Assembly (NCBI GenBank): GCA_009760855.2
Contig: WPIO01000175.1
Coordinates: 195,001-259,000 of the forward strand
Reading direction: 5' to 3'
From: Cristatella mucedo
Taxonomy: Eukaryota; Bryozoa; Phylactolaemata; Cristatellidae
Length of the DNA stretch: 64,000 nt
In this document: one piece after another, positions 1 through 38,885 of the stretch
Layout of the letters: each line of letters begins with the position of its first letter
Position numbering within the stretch: the stretch's first letter is position 1
Position numbers and translations under genes: made by a program
The notes under the pieces: model-generated
Database searches by the model: none
What the model was told of the DNA's origin: nothing
The model's input: the letters and a program-made list of their open reading frames with translations, nothing else

Positions 1-41
1 CCTGCAGATAGCCGGCAAATGCTACAGGCCGGAATATTCCG

Positions 42-160
42 ATCAAGCATGATGTTACTCACCATTCAATGGCGTTTCCCTTTGCCCCAAATGTAAAGCG
101 CCTAGAAAGAGATTGAGTTCTCTGAGGGTGCTTTATCAAGTGCATTATTATTATTATTAC
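42..160 (+). mobile_element. CR1/L2-like LINE, 3'-tail-only copy
   Basis: This is a severely 5'-truncated copy of the LINE family that recurs across the window. It has the terminal hairpin (AAAGCGCC stem, partner mutated here to GGTGCTTT) followed by an (ATT)n tail. It lies directly upstream of a longer LINE copy in the same orientation. Confidence 0.75.
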
Positions 161-1807
161 ACAGCTGTTCCCTAGAGCTTTCCGGTTCCCGTAAAGCCAT
201 GTCCCAGCATCTTTCAAAGGGGCTCTAGTCAGGACACGCCACAAGAAAGCAACACTTGACCAAGAGAACTTGAGCAACTTCCGCCCAGTCTCCCTTCTAC
301 CGTTCCTATCAAAGACACTGGAACGAGTCTTGACACGCCTACGGGACTCGTATGTTGAAACTTCTAACCTTGCTAGTAAGTTCCAGACTGGCTTTGGAGC
401 TAATCACTCCACCGAGTCAGCATAGCTTCGAGTTTACAATGGCCCTACTTAGGAATGCAAAAATGGGTAGAGTATCCCTGCTTGATTCGCTCGATCTTCC
501 GGCAGCTTTAGATACTATAGATCACCAAGACCTTCTTAAGCACCTCTCATCTCGCCTGGTCATTACTTGCACTGCATTGCAGTGGTTCAGGACGTATTTC
601 GGTGACGGACTCCACAGTATTGACGTGAATGGACAAAGATCGTCCTAGGAACCTCTGAAATATGGGGTACCTCAAGGCTCCGTCCTTAGTCCCGTTCTTT
701 TCGCGGTTTATACTCTTGCTCTTGCCGATGCGATTGCCAAAACCAACGTACTAGCTGTGGGCAAATCAAGAGTGTGATTCAGAAATTGGAAAGTCTGACG
801 CTCAGAATTGGCTCTGACAGCATATCTCCTGTTAAATCTGCACAAATTCTAGGTGTCATGTTGTTCTAAGTGACCTTTCATTAGATGACCAAATCTGTTC
901 CTTAGTCAACTCTGCCTACTTTCAGCTTTCATTGCCAAATGCGGGCTAGTTTATGCAGGGATACCACATCTAAGTTGGTCCATGCTTTTGCGACATCCCG
1001 TCTTGACTTCTGTAACTCACTGCTTGCTTGTCTACCGGCCTGCACACTCAAGACGCTTACAGCTGGTGCGAAACTCAACAGCTAGGCTTGTCTGTCGCGA
1101 GCGTCGCAGTTGCTACATCCCACCACTTCTCCACGACCTGCACCGGCTACAACTCAAGCAGCGAATTGACATCACGGTTTTGTCGCCCACTTTTATTTTT
1201 ATGTCGTTCTTTCATTTTTTGGCTTTAGCCTGCCAACCAGGTCAGATCTACTCCCCCACCAAGCTAAGCATCGTACCACCAGCTTTTCGGAATCTAATTG
1301 TTTACCTATACATCGTAGGAACCTCAAATCCTGTGGAGACCGAGCCTTCAGTTCTTTCACTTTGCAGCAAATGTAAAGCGCCAAGAAAGAGATTTAGTTC
1401 GGTGAGGGTGCTTCATCAAGTGTATTATTATCATTATTATTATTATTATTATGCTCCCAAAGCCTGGAAGTCACCCCCCGACTTCCGTCACGACATCCCT
1501 GACTTGATCACATTTAAAAATAAACTAAAAACGCACCTATGTATATCCAGCATTTAGTAGGTCCGTACGATTCGTCCTTTACGTGCTTATGCGTGCTAAC
1601 ACTGTGCATGCTGACACTAGTCTCACTTGCGTGCTGACCCAGTACATGTCACCCCTAACCTGATTATTCATGTTTTTTTTATCGAGCACGCTACCACTAA
1701 CCATCCGATCATGTTTTTTTTGCAGCAAATGCAAAGCGCCTAGAAGGAGATTGAGCTCTCGGAGGGCGCTTTATCAAGTGTGCTATTATAATCATAATTA
1801 TTACTAT
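161..1807 (+). mobile_element. CR1/L2-like LINE fragment with decayed reverse transcriptase
   Basis: From about 198 the plus strand reads RT N-terminal motifs (NFRPVSLLPFLSKTLERVL, then a TGFGANHSTES-like segment). A stop codon follows at about 424, and then come a DLPAALDTIDHQDLL block (motif A region) and YGVPQGSVLSPVLF (motif B region) at about 660-705. The usual C-terminal block appears at about 1050-1340. The frame is broken by stops and shifts, and part of the RT core is missing. A tail-only LINE copy interrupts it at 1343-1451. The element ends near 1807 with its own hairpin and ATT-rich tail. No endonuclease domain is seen. The CR1/L2 assignment rests on motif style and the (ATT)n tail. 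It is a dead copy. Confidence 0.8.
1343..1451 (+). mobile_element. Tail-only LINE copy nested in another LINE
   Basis: The host LINE reads GAGACCG...TTCAGTT and resumes at GCTCCCAAAGCC, which are adjacent in other copies (for example near 3560-3590). Between them lie a LINE 3' end with its hairpin and an (ATT)n run. This is a truncated insertion into an older copy of the same family. Confidence 0.7.
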
Positions 1808-2936
1808 TCCTGTCTCGCCGCACTGCTTCTCCCTCTGGCAAATTATTCGAGGACAAATGCGTTTTTCTGCCGAACAGGTCTTATGAGTGCTAAAATTAAG
1901 CCGTAATCGCGAAATCAAGTAAGCACACCAAGCTCACTGAAAAATTCAACGGAGCTCTCGCGGACAGCAAAATCTACTGCTTCTGTAATTGGCACGCAAA
2001 CCAAACTAAAGAATCGTGCCAAAGCCTGCTTACGAGGATAAAAGAATCATGCGACTACTCGCGAACTCATTTAGATCCATACTGGCGCCGGCTGCCGGCC
2101 GGGAAAACGATGTAACGCCGATGCCAGCTAAACGCGAAATTGTGGAGGTTAGCTATTTATTGCGATTATGCGAGAGTTAATTGCCGAGGCCGTTTAAAAG
2201 GCCGGCGCACTGGGATAGAGGAGTGAGGATTCGAGACTCGAGGTGTTGGCATTGGAGCTGATGTGAGCTCTAGGCCACACAGCCGTTGGTGTACGTCGAG
2301 GCCGCTGAGGTCGAACGCCTGTAACCGCCCGCTGCTGTTAAGTAGACCTGCGTGCGCTTTACGCATACGGACTCGACAAACTAAGGTACGAGCGTCCGTC
2401 GTCGCTGCCGCATTTCTGCTACTGTCGGCACGTACCTGCGTGCATCGGTGCAGCACCTACAAGTTACTAGCACGCTAAAAGGTTCAGGCGTCACCGGTAT
2501 TCGTAGCGAGCTTGCTGACTAGCACCGTTACGCGTTTGCAGCGTAGGTGCGACCGGACATGAAAGCCGCACGCCTCATTCGTAACAACGGATCCTGGAAC
2601 AATGCGAAGGTTGCTCGGACGGATTACATGCGGCTTCGGTTCACAAAAATGAGCAAGTAGTAATTTTCGCCCTAATCGCTGCATCTTCTATCATAGGGTA
2701 TCAATAGCAATTCATTCCTGTCCACGAAAACAGTGCAATTCTGTGTTAAATCAACTTGTACTGCCTGGCATGGCGATCGGACCCTCCAGTAGGGGCTCGA
2801 GCGCGCGATGGCGGCGCTACGAAGAACTGAGCCCCCACAAGCGAGTCGTGGCGTTGAAGAAGACGGCTGGCTGTATTGTATCGAATTCAGGCAACACAAG
2901 CGAGCGAGCGTACATACTGATGTAGCGGTAGTAGCC

Positions 2937-2938
<2 letters not shown>
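1808..2938. other. No gene recognised
   Basis: Apart from short ORFs with no recognisable domain, I see nothing codable here. 2060-2480 is moderately CpG-rich. Confidence 0.5.

Positions 2939-2989
<51 letters not shown>
2939..2989. repeat. (GA)n microsatellite
   Basis: An uninterrupted purine-strand GA dinucleotide run of about 51 bp. The Leu/Ser or Arg/Glu ORFs across it are artefacts of the repeat. Confidence 0.95.
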
Positions 2990-2993
<4 letters not shown>

Positions 2994-3322
2994 TAGCATG
3001 AGCACAGGCAGAATCCGAACAGCGCGGCAAGGATAAGTCATGTGCCGGCGTGGGCCGTGCCCATGGGGCGGACGGAACGTCGGCTGGGGGCGGCACCACG
3101 TGACGGTGATGGCATGCCCATACGCCCACAAGCCGCTGAAGTCGGTGGTATGAAGCTTTTCTGGCAGTTAACGTTGCAATAGGACTCTCCCGATCGGTGT
3201 TTTAAAATAAACTGTCGCACAATAAAACTTATTATCTCGAATTATAATGCCAATCGTTCCATTAGTCGTTGAGAAATATCAATACGTGTGCTGTTGAGAG
3301 AATAAATCCCATCGGGTTCGGG

Positions 3323-3926
3323 TTTCTGTCGTGAGCGTCGCAGTTGCCACATTACTCCACTTCTCGCCGACCTGCACTGGTTACCAGTGAAGCAACGGAT
3401 TGACTTCAAGGTTTTGTCGCTCACTTTTAGGTCTCTTCATTCTATGGCTCCAGCCTATCTTTCAGATATACTACCCCATCAGGCAAAGCATCGTACCACT
3501 CGCTTTTCGGAATCCAGCAGTCTAGAAATACCTCGTACAAACCTTAAATCCTTTGGAGACCGTGCATTTAGCTCGTATGCTCCCACAGCCTGGAACTCCC
3601 TCCCGACCTGCATCAGAACATCCCCTGACCTGACCACATTTAAAAGAAACTTAAAAACATACCTATTTAGGACAGCATTTAGTGGGTCCTTGTGATTCGT
3701 CCTCGATGTGCTTATGCGTGCTGACACTGTTCATGCTGCCACTAACCACATTTGCATGCTGACCCAGTGCATGTAACCCCTAACCATGTTATTCATTTTG
3801 TTTGTTTTTCAAGCATGATTTTACTTACTATTCTATTGCGTATCACTTTGCAGCAAATGTAAAGCGCCTAGAAAGAGATTAAGTTCTCTGAGGGCGCTTT
3901 ATCAAGTGCAATATTATTATTATTAT
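3323..3926 (+). mobile_element. CR1/L2-like LINE, 3' end with RT C-terminal block
   Basis: The 3' coding end is readable: CHITPLLADLHW-type start, then VKQRIDFKVLSLTFRSLHS and a YLSDILPHQAKH-like segment, to the stop near 3693. About 200 bp of 3' UTR, the conserved hairpin and (ATT)n follow. The last ~190 bp are nearly identical to the copy at 24376-24580, so this subfamily moved recently. The frame over the visible part is intact from about 3387. Confidence 0.85.
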
Positions 3927-3959
3927 CGGGTAGGGGATAATTCCCAACCTCCCTCCTTG

Positions 3960-5350
3960 TGGATAAGCTATGTGGGTTTTGATATATTAGCGTTCGTTGT
4001 GAGGCTATCGGGTGGTCGGCTTGTTCCGGCTCGCATAACTACGAAAATATAAACTTACACGGTTTCGCTTTTAAGAAACTACTTTTTAAACACACTCGAA
4101 TTATTGCACTCCTACTGAGCAGAGGAAAGCTTTCCCAGCGCCAGAGTTTGTCTCACACTTTTGGGTTGCGGGTTGGGGGGCCGGCGTTGACGTGGCGCCA
4201 AGAAGGTTAACGATGGGCGAGGCTTGCCTGAGGTCGACCGGGCGCCGAAAGCAAATGACGCGACGAATCTTTCGGGAAGATTTACTAAGGCCGCGGATTA
4301 GTGGACGTCGCGGCGAAGTGCGGGCGCGGGCTATATCGGCCTCGTACAACGCACGCGCGTTCGCGAGAAAGGAGATACGCGCATCAGCTCAAGCCAGCGA
4401 ACCGCAGGGTGCATCTATTGGAGTGTGCTGCCGACGGGATCACGTGACCCGAGTGGCCGCTCGCAACCATCGGCCAGTCGCGGTTGCGGTCCGAGTGCAG
4501 CGAGATTTATTGCCTATTGGCTGGGCGAATGTTGCGAGTTTGGCTTGAGGGGGGGAGGTCGGACAATGTGGCGCGATGCCACGCCCACATGACGACTCTC
4601 CTTCGGGGGGGGGGGAGCAAATGTCCGTTTCCTCCCAGCTCGGACGCCTCGTTTCCGACTAGTACACCCGCTCAGTAAATGTGATTCGTTATTGCTACAA
4701 GCGCCATATGCGGCTTCTACGTCCGGTCAGAACTAGGCAGCAAATGCAGCGCTCGTAGTGGTGCTAGTCTCAGCCGACGCCCGACGAATAGTGTCGACGC
4801 CTGAGCATTGTATCGCGTCTAGCGACGTGAAGGTGCGTGCAGAACCAATGCACGCGGGTATGCCGACAGCAGCAGCAGGAGCTCGGCATAGAAGATGAGT
4901 GCTCATTTCTTAACGTTGGTGGGACGTATCCTTAGCTTTGAGAAGTCTATTTGCCAGCAATGGAGGATTACCGACGTTCATCAGCGGCCACGACGTATCC
5001 GGCAGCTCCGTCGCCTAAAGCTCCAAGTCCAAATTAAAAAAGTTAAGAGTGCGAACAGGGACAAGTAAAAAATGGAGAGGAAGAAGGAGAAGGGTAAGAG
5101 AGTTTCAGTTGCAGTCCGGCGTGCTTGTCAGCTTGTCAGGCAAGGAGTCTGCATCTGCTTTATGAGCCCTACGAAGAACTGGGAGATAAGCTCTGATAGA
5201 CGCCGATTGAGATCCATCGGCTGGATGCTTATTTTTGAGATGCTACGAAAATAGTCGGTAGTGAAAACGAATATTTATGAGTGGCTATTAATCTATTTTT
5301 TGATTATTTTCTTATAAAAGCACAACTCCTTCCCATTTCCCACCGCCGGC
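3960..5350. other. Intergenic; CpG-rich block without recognisable gene
   Basis: 4085-4680 is GC-rich with several open frames on both strands, but none has a recognisable domain or convincing splice structure. It also has a G-run at about 4605. It could be a promoter/CpG block or an old repeat. The remainder is featureless. Confidence 0.4.
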
Positions 5351-5353
5351 TTT

Positions 5354-5425
5354 TATAATAATAATAAAAATACATTTGTAAAGCGCCATCAGAGAACTGA
5401 GTCTCTCTCTTGGCACTTTACAGAT
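5354..5425 (-). mobile_element. LINE 3'-tail fragment
   Basis: AATAATAATAA is followed by the reverse complement of the LINE hairpin, with a degenerate stem. It is a tail-only copy in minus orientation. Confidence 0.6.
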
Positions 5426-5569
5426 GCTGCATATAAAGCATTACCAAATGTTTTGTGGTAACTTCCGCAAGCAGCAGGCACGAGCAAGTAAGCAGGTGCA
5501 TGCACACGAAGGACGATCACAAAGATCCACCAAATGTTGCAATAAAAATGTTCGTTTTAAGCTTTTTTT

Positions 5570-5725
5570 AAATTTCGTCATGTCAGGGGACGTTATTCAT
5601 GTTGTTTATCAAGCATTGTTCCACTCACTATTCGATCGTGTTTCCTTTGCAGCAAATGTAAAGCGCCTAGAAAGATATTGAGTTCTCTGACGGCGCTTTG
5701 TAAAGTGTAATATTATTATTATTGT
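5570..5725 (+). mobile_element. LINE 3'-tail fragment
   Basis: LINE 3' UTR (TTCATGTTGTTTATCAAGCA, then an ATTCGATCGTGTTTCC-like stretch), hairpin and (ATT)n tail. Immediately downstream (about 5722-5860) lies a minus-strand fragment of the LINE C-terminal coding end, so two copies abut tail to tail. Confidence 0.65.
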
Positions 5726-6169
5726 GGCGTGCGTCGGTTGTGAGGTCCAGGCTTTGGGAGCATGCGAGCAAAACGCACGGTCTCCAACAGTTTTAAGGTT
5801 CGCACAAAGTATCGCTAAACGATTCGAGTCAGAACAGCGGGTTGTGTTGTGTGCGCCTAGTGCTTCTGCTGCTGTAATTAGCAAAGCACCCGAACACCAA
5901 TGTATGTCTCACCGGTGACCAGTAGCTAACCTATTGACGCAGCTCAGCGTCAAGCCACTAACGTACGTTATATTACCGACGTAGCAGCGATGATTCATTG
6001 AACTCTCATATATATTAATAACAATAAGAATATTAATACACTTGATACCGCTCATATCGTTGCTGCTCCATGAGACTCTACTAGAACTGCCGCCACCGGA
6101 GCCACGGTAATATAACAGGTATACAGTTCTTCGCCTGGTGGGGTAGTATTTCTGATAGGTAGGCTGGAG

Positions 6170-6545
6170 CCAGAGAATGAAAGGACGGCGTCAGCCAAGA
6201 ACTCATAAAGGATTCTGTACTAAGTCCATTTTTTCATGGTTTATACTCTCCTTATTGCAGATGTGACTGCCAGGCACAGCTTAGACTTTCGCTTCTATGC
6301 AAATGGCACTTCGGTTGTACTCTGATCCCTCTCTGCCCTCCAGCATACCAACTTCTCTCAAATCTCTTGCTGCCTGCATTGATGACATCCGGATAGTTGG
6401 ATGGCAGCAAATTTTCTTAAATTAGATCATGAAAACTAACGTTCAAAATTGGCTCTGCGAGCGTATCTCCTGTTGAATCTGCACGAAAGCTAGGTGTCTT
6501 GTTCCAAAGTGACCTTTTATTAGACGATCGGTAATATAACGTACA
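6170..6545 (+). mobile_element. Decayed LINE RT fragment
   Basis: At about 6385-6425 the plus strand encodes a 'C..DI..W..ANFLKL'-type segment, found downstream of the RT catalytic core in CR1/L2-like elements. Stops and frameshifts abound. Confidence 0.5.
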
Positions 6546-6639
6546 TTAGTAGCTTGAAGCTGAGCTGCGTCAATAGGTTAGCTACTGGTCACAGGTTAGA
6601 CATACATTGGTGTTCGGGTGCTGTGCTAATTACAGCATG

Positions 6640-6905
6640 TCATGACGGAAGTAGGGAGTGAGTTCCAGGCTTTGGGAGCATACCAACTAAATGCACGGCC
6701 TCCAAAGGATTTGAGGTTTGTACGAGGTATTTGTAGACTGTTGGATTCCGAAAAGCGGGTGGTACGATGCTTGGCCTGGTGGGGAAGTAGATCTGATAGG
6801 TAGGCTGGAGCCAGAGAATGAAGGGACCTAAAAGTGAGCGAAAAAACCTTGAAATCGATCCGTTGCTTGACTGGTAGCCAGTGCAGGTCGGCTAGAAGTG
6901 GTGTG
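6640..6905 (-). mobile_element. LINE C-terminal fragment, reverse orientation
   Basis: The reverse complement reads the LINE C-terminal block, including the segments for the DLHW and PHQAKH motifs. It meets the plus-strand copy at 6905 head to head. Confidence 0.65.
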
Positions 6906-7260
6906 ATGTGGCAAATGCCTACTTTCAGCTACATAAAATTGCTAAAATTCGGGCGTGCTTAGACAGGGATACTAAATCTAAATTGGTTGATGCATTTGTT
7001 ACATCCCGTCTCGACTTCTGTAACTCACTGCTTGCTGGTCTACTGGCTTGTAAAATCGCGTGCTTACAGCTTGTGCAGAATTCTTCAGCTAGGCTTGTCT
7101 GCCGTGAGCGTAGAAGTTGCCACATCAGACCACTTCTTGCCGTCCTGCACTGGCTAACAGTGAAGCAACTCGTCGCTTTAAGGTTCTGTCACTGACTTTA
7201 AGGTCACTTTATCCTTTGGCTCCAGCCTACCTATCAGATGTAATAATACGAAAAATGCAT
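6906..7260 (+). mobile_element. LINE RT C-terminal fragment
   Basis: An open frame from 6908 reads ANAYFQLHKIAKIRACLD, then SRLDFCNSLLAGL and LVQNSSARLVCRERRSCH, the standard RT thumb/C-terminal block of CR1/L2-type LINEs. The frame shifts after about 7190. Confidence 0.75.
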
Positions 7261-7261
7261 C

Positions 7262-7780
7262 CGATATAGTGCCCTCAGAGAACCCAATCTATTTCTAGGC
7301 ACTTAAAAGTTGCTGCAAAAGAAGCACGATGTACCTCCCCACCAGGATAAGCATCGTACCACCCGCTTTTTGGAATCGAATCTTTAAGCTTCACCTCGTG
7401 CATAACTCGAATCCGTTGGAGACCATGCCTCAAGTTCGTATGCTCCAAAGCCTGGAACTCACTTTGACTGTCGTCACGATATCCCTGACTGAACGGCATT
7501 TAAAAGAAGCTTAAAATGCATCTATTTATCACAGCATTTAGTGGGTTCACGTGATTCGCTTTTTCTGTGCTAACGCGTGCTGACACTGTGCATGCCACTA
7601 ACCAGATTTTCGTGCTGACCCTGTGCCCGGCACCTCTAACCATGTTATGCTTGTTGTCATTGAACATGCTACAACTAACCATCCGACCGTGCTTCCTGGA
7701 AACCATATGTAAGGTGCTTAGGAAGAGACCAAGTTCCACAAGAACGGAATATACAAATGAGCTATTGTTGTTATAACTAT
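7262..7780 (+). mobile_element. Composite LINE 3' fragments
   Basis: 7262-7325 is a minus-strand hairpin tail. 7326-7780 is plus-strand C-terminal coding end plus 3' UTR with a degenerate tail (GTGCTTAGGAAGAGACC). Both are decayed. Confidence 0.55.
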
Positions 7781-8102
7781 TATCGAGAATGACGATGACA
7801 CGGGCCTACACATGAAAACTTTATGTCACGTGTTTTCAATCCAGTAGGTGATTCAAGTAACTTTTGGGATGTTTTTTAGAATTTGTAACTCGTTTTAACA
7901 CCACAGGTCAGGATTCTTAACAACTTGCATTTTATTTGTACAATACTTTCACATGCAATAGAGGAAGTTTTTACAATCATTTGAAAAATATCATATAAGT
8001 CATTACAATTTAAACGTAAGTCTTCATCTATTTAGTCAAATAATGTCAGCTGCTTCTTCCCTAACGTTATGATTTCTTGCTTGAATAATCATAAGCCATC
8101 AT

Positions 8103-8268
8103 GAGCTGTAATGGCTCGCTAGGTAAGGCGGTTGCTTTTCACGACCTCGGCCCCGAGGTCGTGGGTTCGAATCCTGAGGTGGGCGATCCTTTATCGCCAC
8201 TGCAAGCGGTGGTGATAGCAGAAAAGGCTCTTCTGTCGCTATACAAAAAGAGGCTGTCGAATTATCTT
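8103..8268 (+). mobile_element. tRNA-derived SINE (family 1)
   Basis: The tRNA-like head has an A-box-like TGGCTCGCTAGG and a perfect B box (GGTTCGAATCC). The body contains GGGCGATCCTTTATCGCC and ends at AAAAAGAGGCTGTC. Six copies occur in the window. It is followed by SINE-specific sequence rather than a terminator, so it is not a tRNA gene. Confidence 0.8.
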
Positions 8269-8478
8269 ATTTATCATGCAAACATTCCACCGGCCTTGAA
8301 GTCTGAGCTCCATTCACACATGTTCTGATGGATCCTCTCACTTTGTTCCTCGCTAAATGTTGTGACATTTGATGGGAAATAGTTAAGATGGGAGCTTAGA
8401 AAACGAATCTTAACACTAATTCAGTTGTCAAGGGCCGGGTAACGTTAAATTATGTTCTAAACGAGTCGCGAATTGTCA

Positions 8479-9215
8479 GTATTGTAGCGCCCTGCTGGCC
8501 TTGGCTGAATTTTATCGCGAACAAGAGCTGTTCGCCGGCGATTGACGGAACAGGACGAGACAGCGCTAGGAGGATTCGGTGGAACTCCACCGAATACGGT
8601 CGTATCGCGCCCGAGCTGGCATTTTGTGTGTTCTTTCGTGTTTTGTGTGTGCGCGCTAGCACGTGGTCTCGGCATAGGGATTTGCCGGTGCGAGCTAGGC
8701 GTAGTTGGCGTGTGTGGAGCCCTAGTTCCCCAGTTAGGGTTTAGGCTCCGGTTCGCGCTTCAGTGTGAAGAAGTATTCCCTCCGCAAGAGTGTTTAAGTT
8801 GGCGTGTTTGGGGTATTCCCTCAGCACAGGTGGGAACGAATTCCTAGTTTTCCGGTTAGGGTTTAGGGTCCGGGTCGCGCTCAGTGTGGAGGAGTATTCC
8901 CTCCGCAAGAGTGTTGGTGCAGTTGAGAACGTGCGAGGAGTGTGGAGATAAAGCTGAACTAGACGCGCAGCGACTTTGTGCGCTTGCGAATAAAGTTCAG
9001 TAAAATCCCCAATTTGTGTGTCTCGCTTTCCAATTCACGCCGCGGACTCACGACCCCCTTTAGTAACGGTAAGCAGGTCAGCGCCAGAAACGCTCGTTTC
9101 GTGGCGGCCAGCTTATTGCGCGTAGGCGCGCACCGAACGGCAGTAGGCGCTAGGCTACGCCGCTAGGTAAGCGGCAGAGCAAGCCTACCTCGCCGAGTCT
9201 TCGGCGTTACAGTAT
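8479..9215. mobile_element. Solo LTR (8483-9211) with 4-bp target duplication
   Basis: The sequence starts TGTAGCGCC and ends GGCGTTACA, imperfect terminal inverted repeats of LTR type (TG...CA). It is flanked by GTAT on both sides (8479-8482 and 9212-9215). It carries AATAAA at about 8990 and an internal tandem duplication (about 8717-8800 versus 8845-8922) in which each copy contains a TTAGGGTTTAGG-like motif. No internal retroviral genes are attached, consistent with LTR-LTR recombination. The plus direction is inferred from AATAAA only. Confidence 0.7.
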
Positions 9216-10480
9216 ACTTGTAATTGCCGAGTTAGTTCTCTACCACAGATTTAAATCAATTCCATCCCTGCAACTCTAACCCAGTCATTTTTTTATGTAA
9301 ACTGTGTGCCTTTGAACAATTCTTCGATCCGCGGATAAACAAAAATGCGAGCTTTTATGTTTGCCTCGCTAATTTGATGAATCCTTTCTTGTAAGTACCT
9401 AACGGTATCTCCGTCTGGGTTCAGTGCCTTAACCTAGCTATTCATTAGTCTGCGATTTATGTGCAAGGGAGAAGCAACGTTTTACTACTTTCGACATGAT
9501 AAGGCTCTTGGACGTTGTCACTCTTGGAAACAAAATGCCTTCGCTCTGGCCAGTCTTTCTTTCGGTAATGAAGAGCATCGGGGGGGGGGGGCGACTACCC
9601 CACAGACATTAAAAGTACGGATATTTGTGTGTAGCTACCCTGAAGTCCAAGAAAAAAGGCAAAGACCTTTAAATAGCAGCCAATCTTCCACTGGTGTTGA
9701 TCATATTTGATTTCATCGAGAAGTATTTTCGTGTTACCTTAACTCATTTTCATCTGTAACAAGGAAGCCAAATGAAGTACATAATGCATAACGTTAAAGT
9801 GCGCCCGATCTTTGATGAAAAAATCCAGCAAACATGAGGCGTCAAATCAAAACAATTCACCATAAATTATGTTTGGAACATACTAAAAAATTTCGGACAA
9901 CCAACAGTATGCAGATTTGTGTTATCGGCCGTAATCAGGCTGGTTTAGCTGGCGCCGCCGTTTCAACTCGCACCAAACTAGGGTGGCACCCACCATGATC
10001 GCCCTGACCCAAGTCTGCGCAGGTGATAGCAACGGTCATCCTTTAGCTTCGCGTCGCAATTCAGCTTACTCATTATATCCGCAGACTCATGCAACGCTCA
10101 GGGGTCCCGTCCGATAAGTACGTCTGCGACAAGTCTCCATTTAATGCTGGCCAGAAGGACTACCTAACGAAGCATACGAGCTTTGCGATAGAAGAAAAAA
10201 GATTTATATCTCAAAAGGTCTTGCTTCAAACACCAGCTTTACTTGCACGGGAACGAATAAAACGAGCTCCGCTTCGCCGGTAGCCAAGCTGCACGACGAG
10301 GGAGGCGGAACGGGGATTCCCACCGGGTCTCTGGCGTGGCGCCGTTCAGCGAGCCCGTTTTTGTGATCCATACGAGACGACAGTTGTCGGCTTCATCTCA
10401 TTCATAGCCGCATAATAAAATCACTAAACAAGTTTTCATAAAATTAAAAAAAATTACATGCTTTTTTAAACTGCCTTTAG
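9216..10480. other. Intergenic, no feature recognised
   Basis: Short ORFs only and a G-run near 9580. I see no conserved protein or repeat family. Confidence 0.5.
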
Positions 10481-10666
10481 AGTCCAAAGATTGTAGCCCC
10501 ACGCGCGGTGTAAGAGGCGCGCTCTCTGCGGCTGCCATATTGGAAATATTGGCGTGCGAGTCGATTACCGGCTAATATACCGGTATATTCCTAATGTGTC
10601 TCCTCTTTGTGGGAGTTCATGAGCTGATTTCGATGTGATTGCATGTGCGAATACTCTTGTGCTTAA
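10481..10666 (+). promoter_or_regulatory. Putative promoter/5' UTR of YLPM1 orthologue
   Basis: GC content rises just upstream of the start codon. A GCCATATTGG motif at about 10535 resembles a YY1-type core-promoter element. The transcription start cannot be fixed from sequence. Confidence 0.3.

Positions 10667-38885
<28,219 letters not shown>

Noticed and set aside
8108-8190. Functional tRNA gene
   Set aside because: The A/B boxes and clover-leaf-like pairing belong to a repeated SINE head. Six copies share a non-tRNA body and 3' end.
8717-8880. Interstitial telomere
   Set aside because: Only two isolated TTAGGGTTTAGG motifs, each inside a duplicated LTR module. No array.
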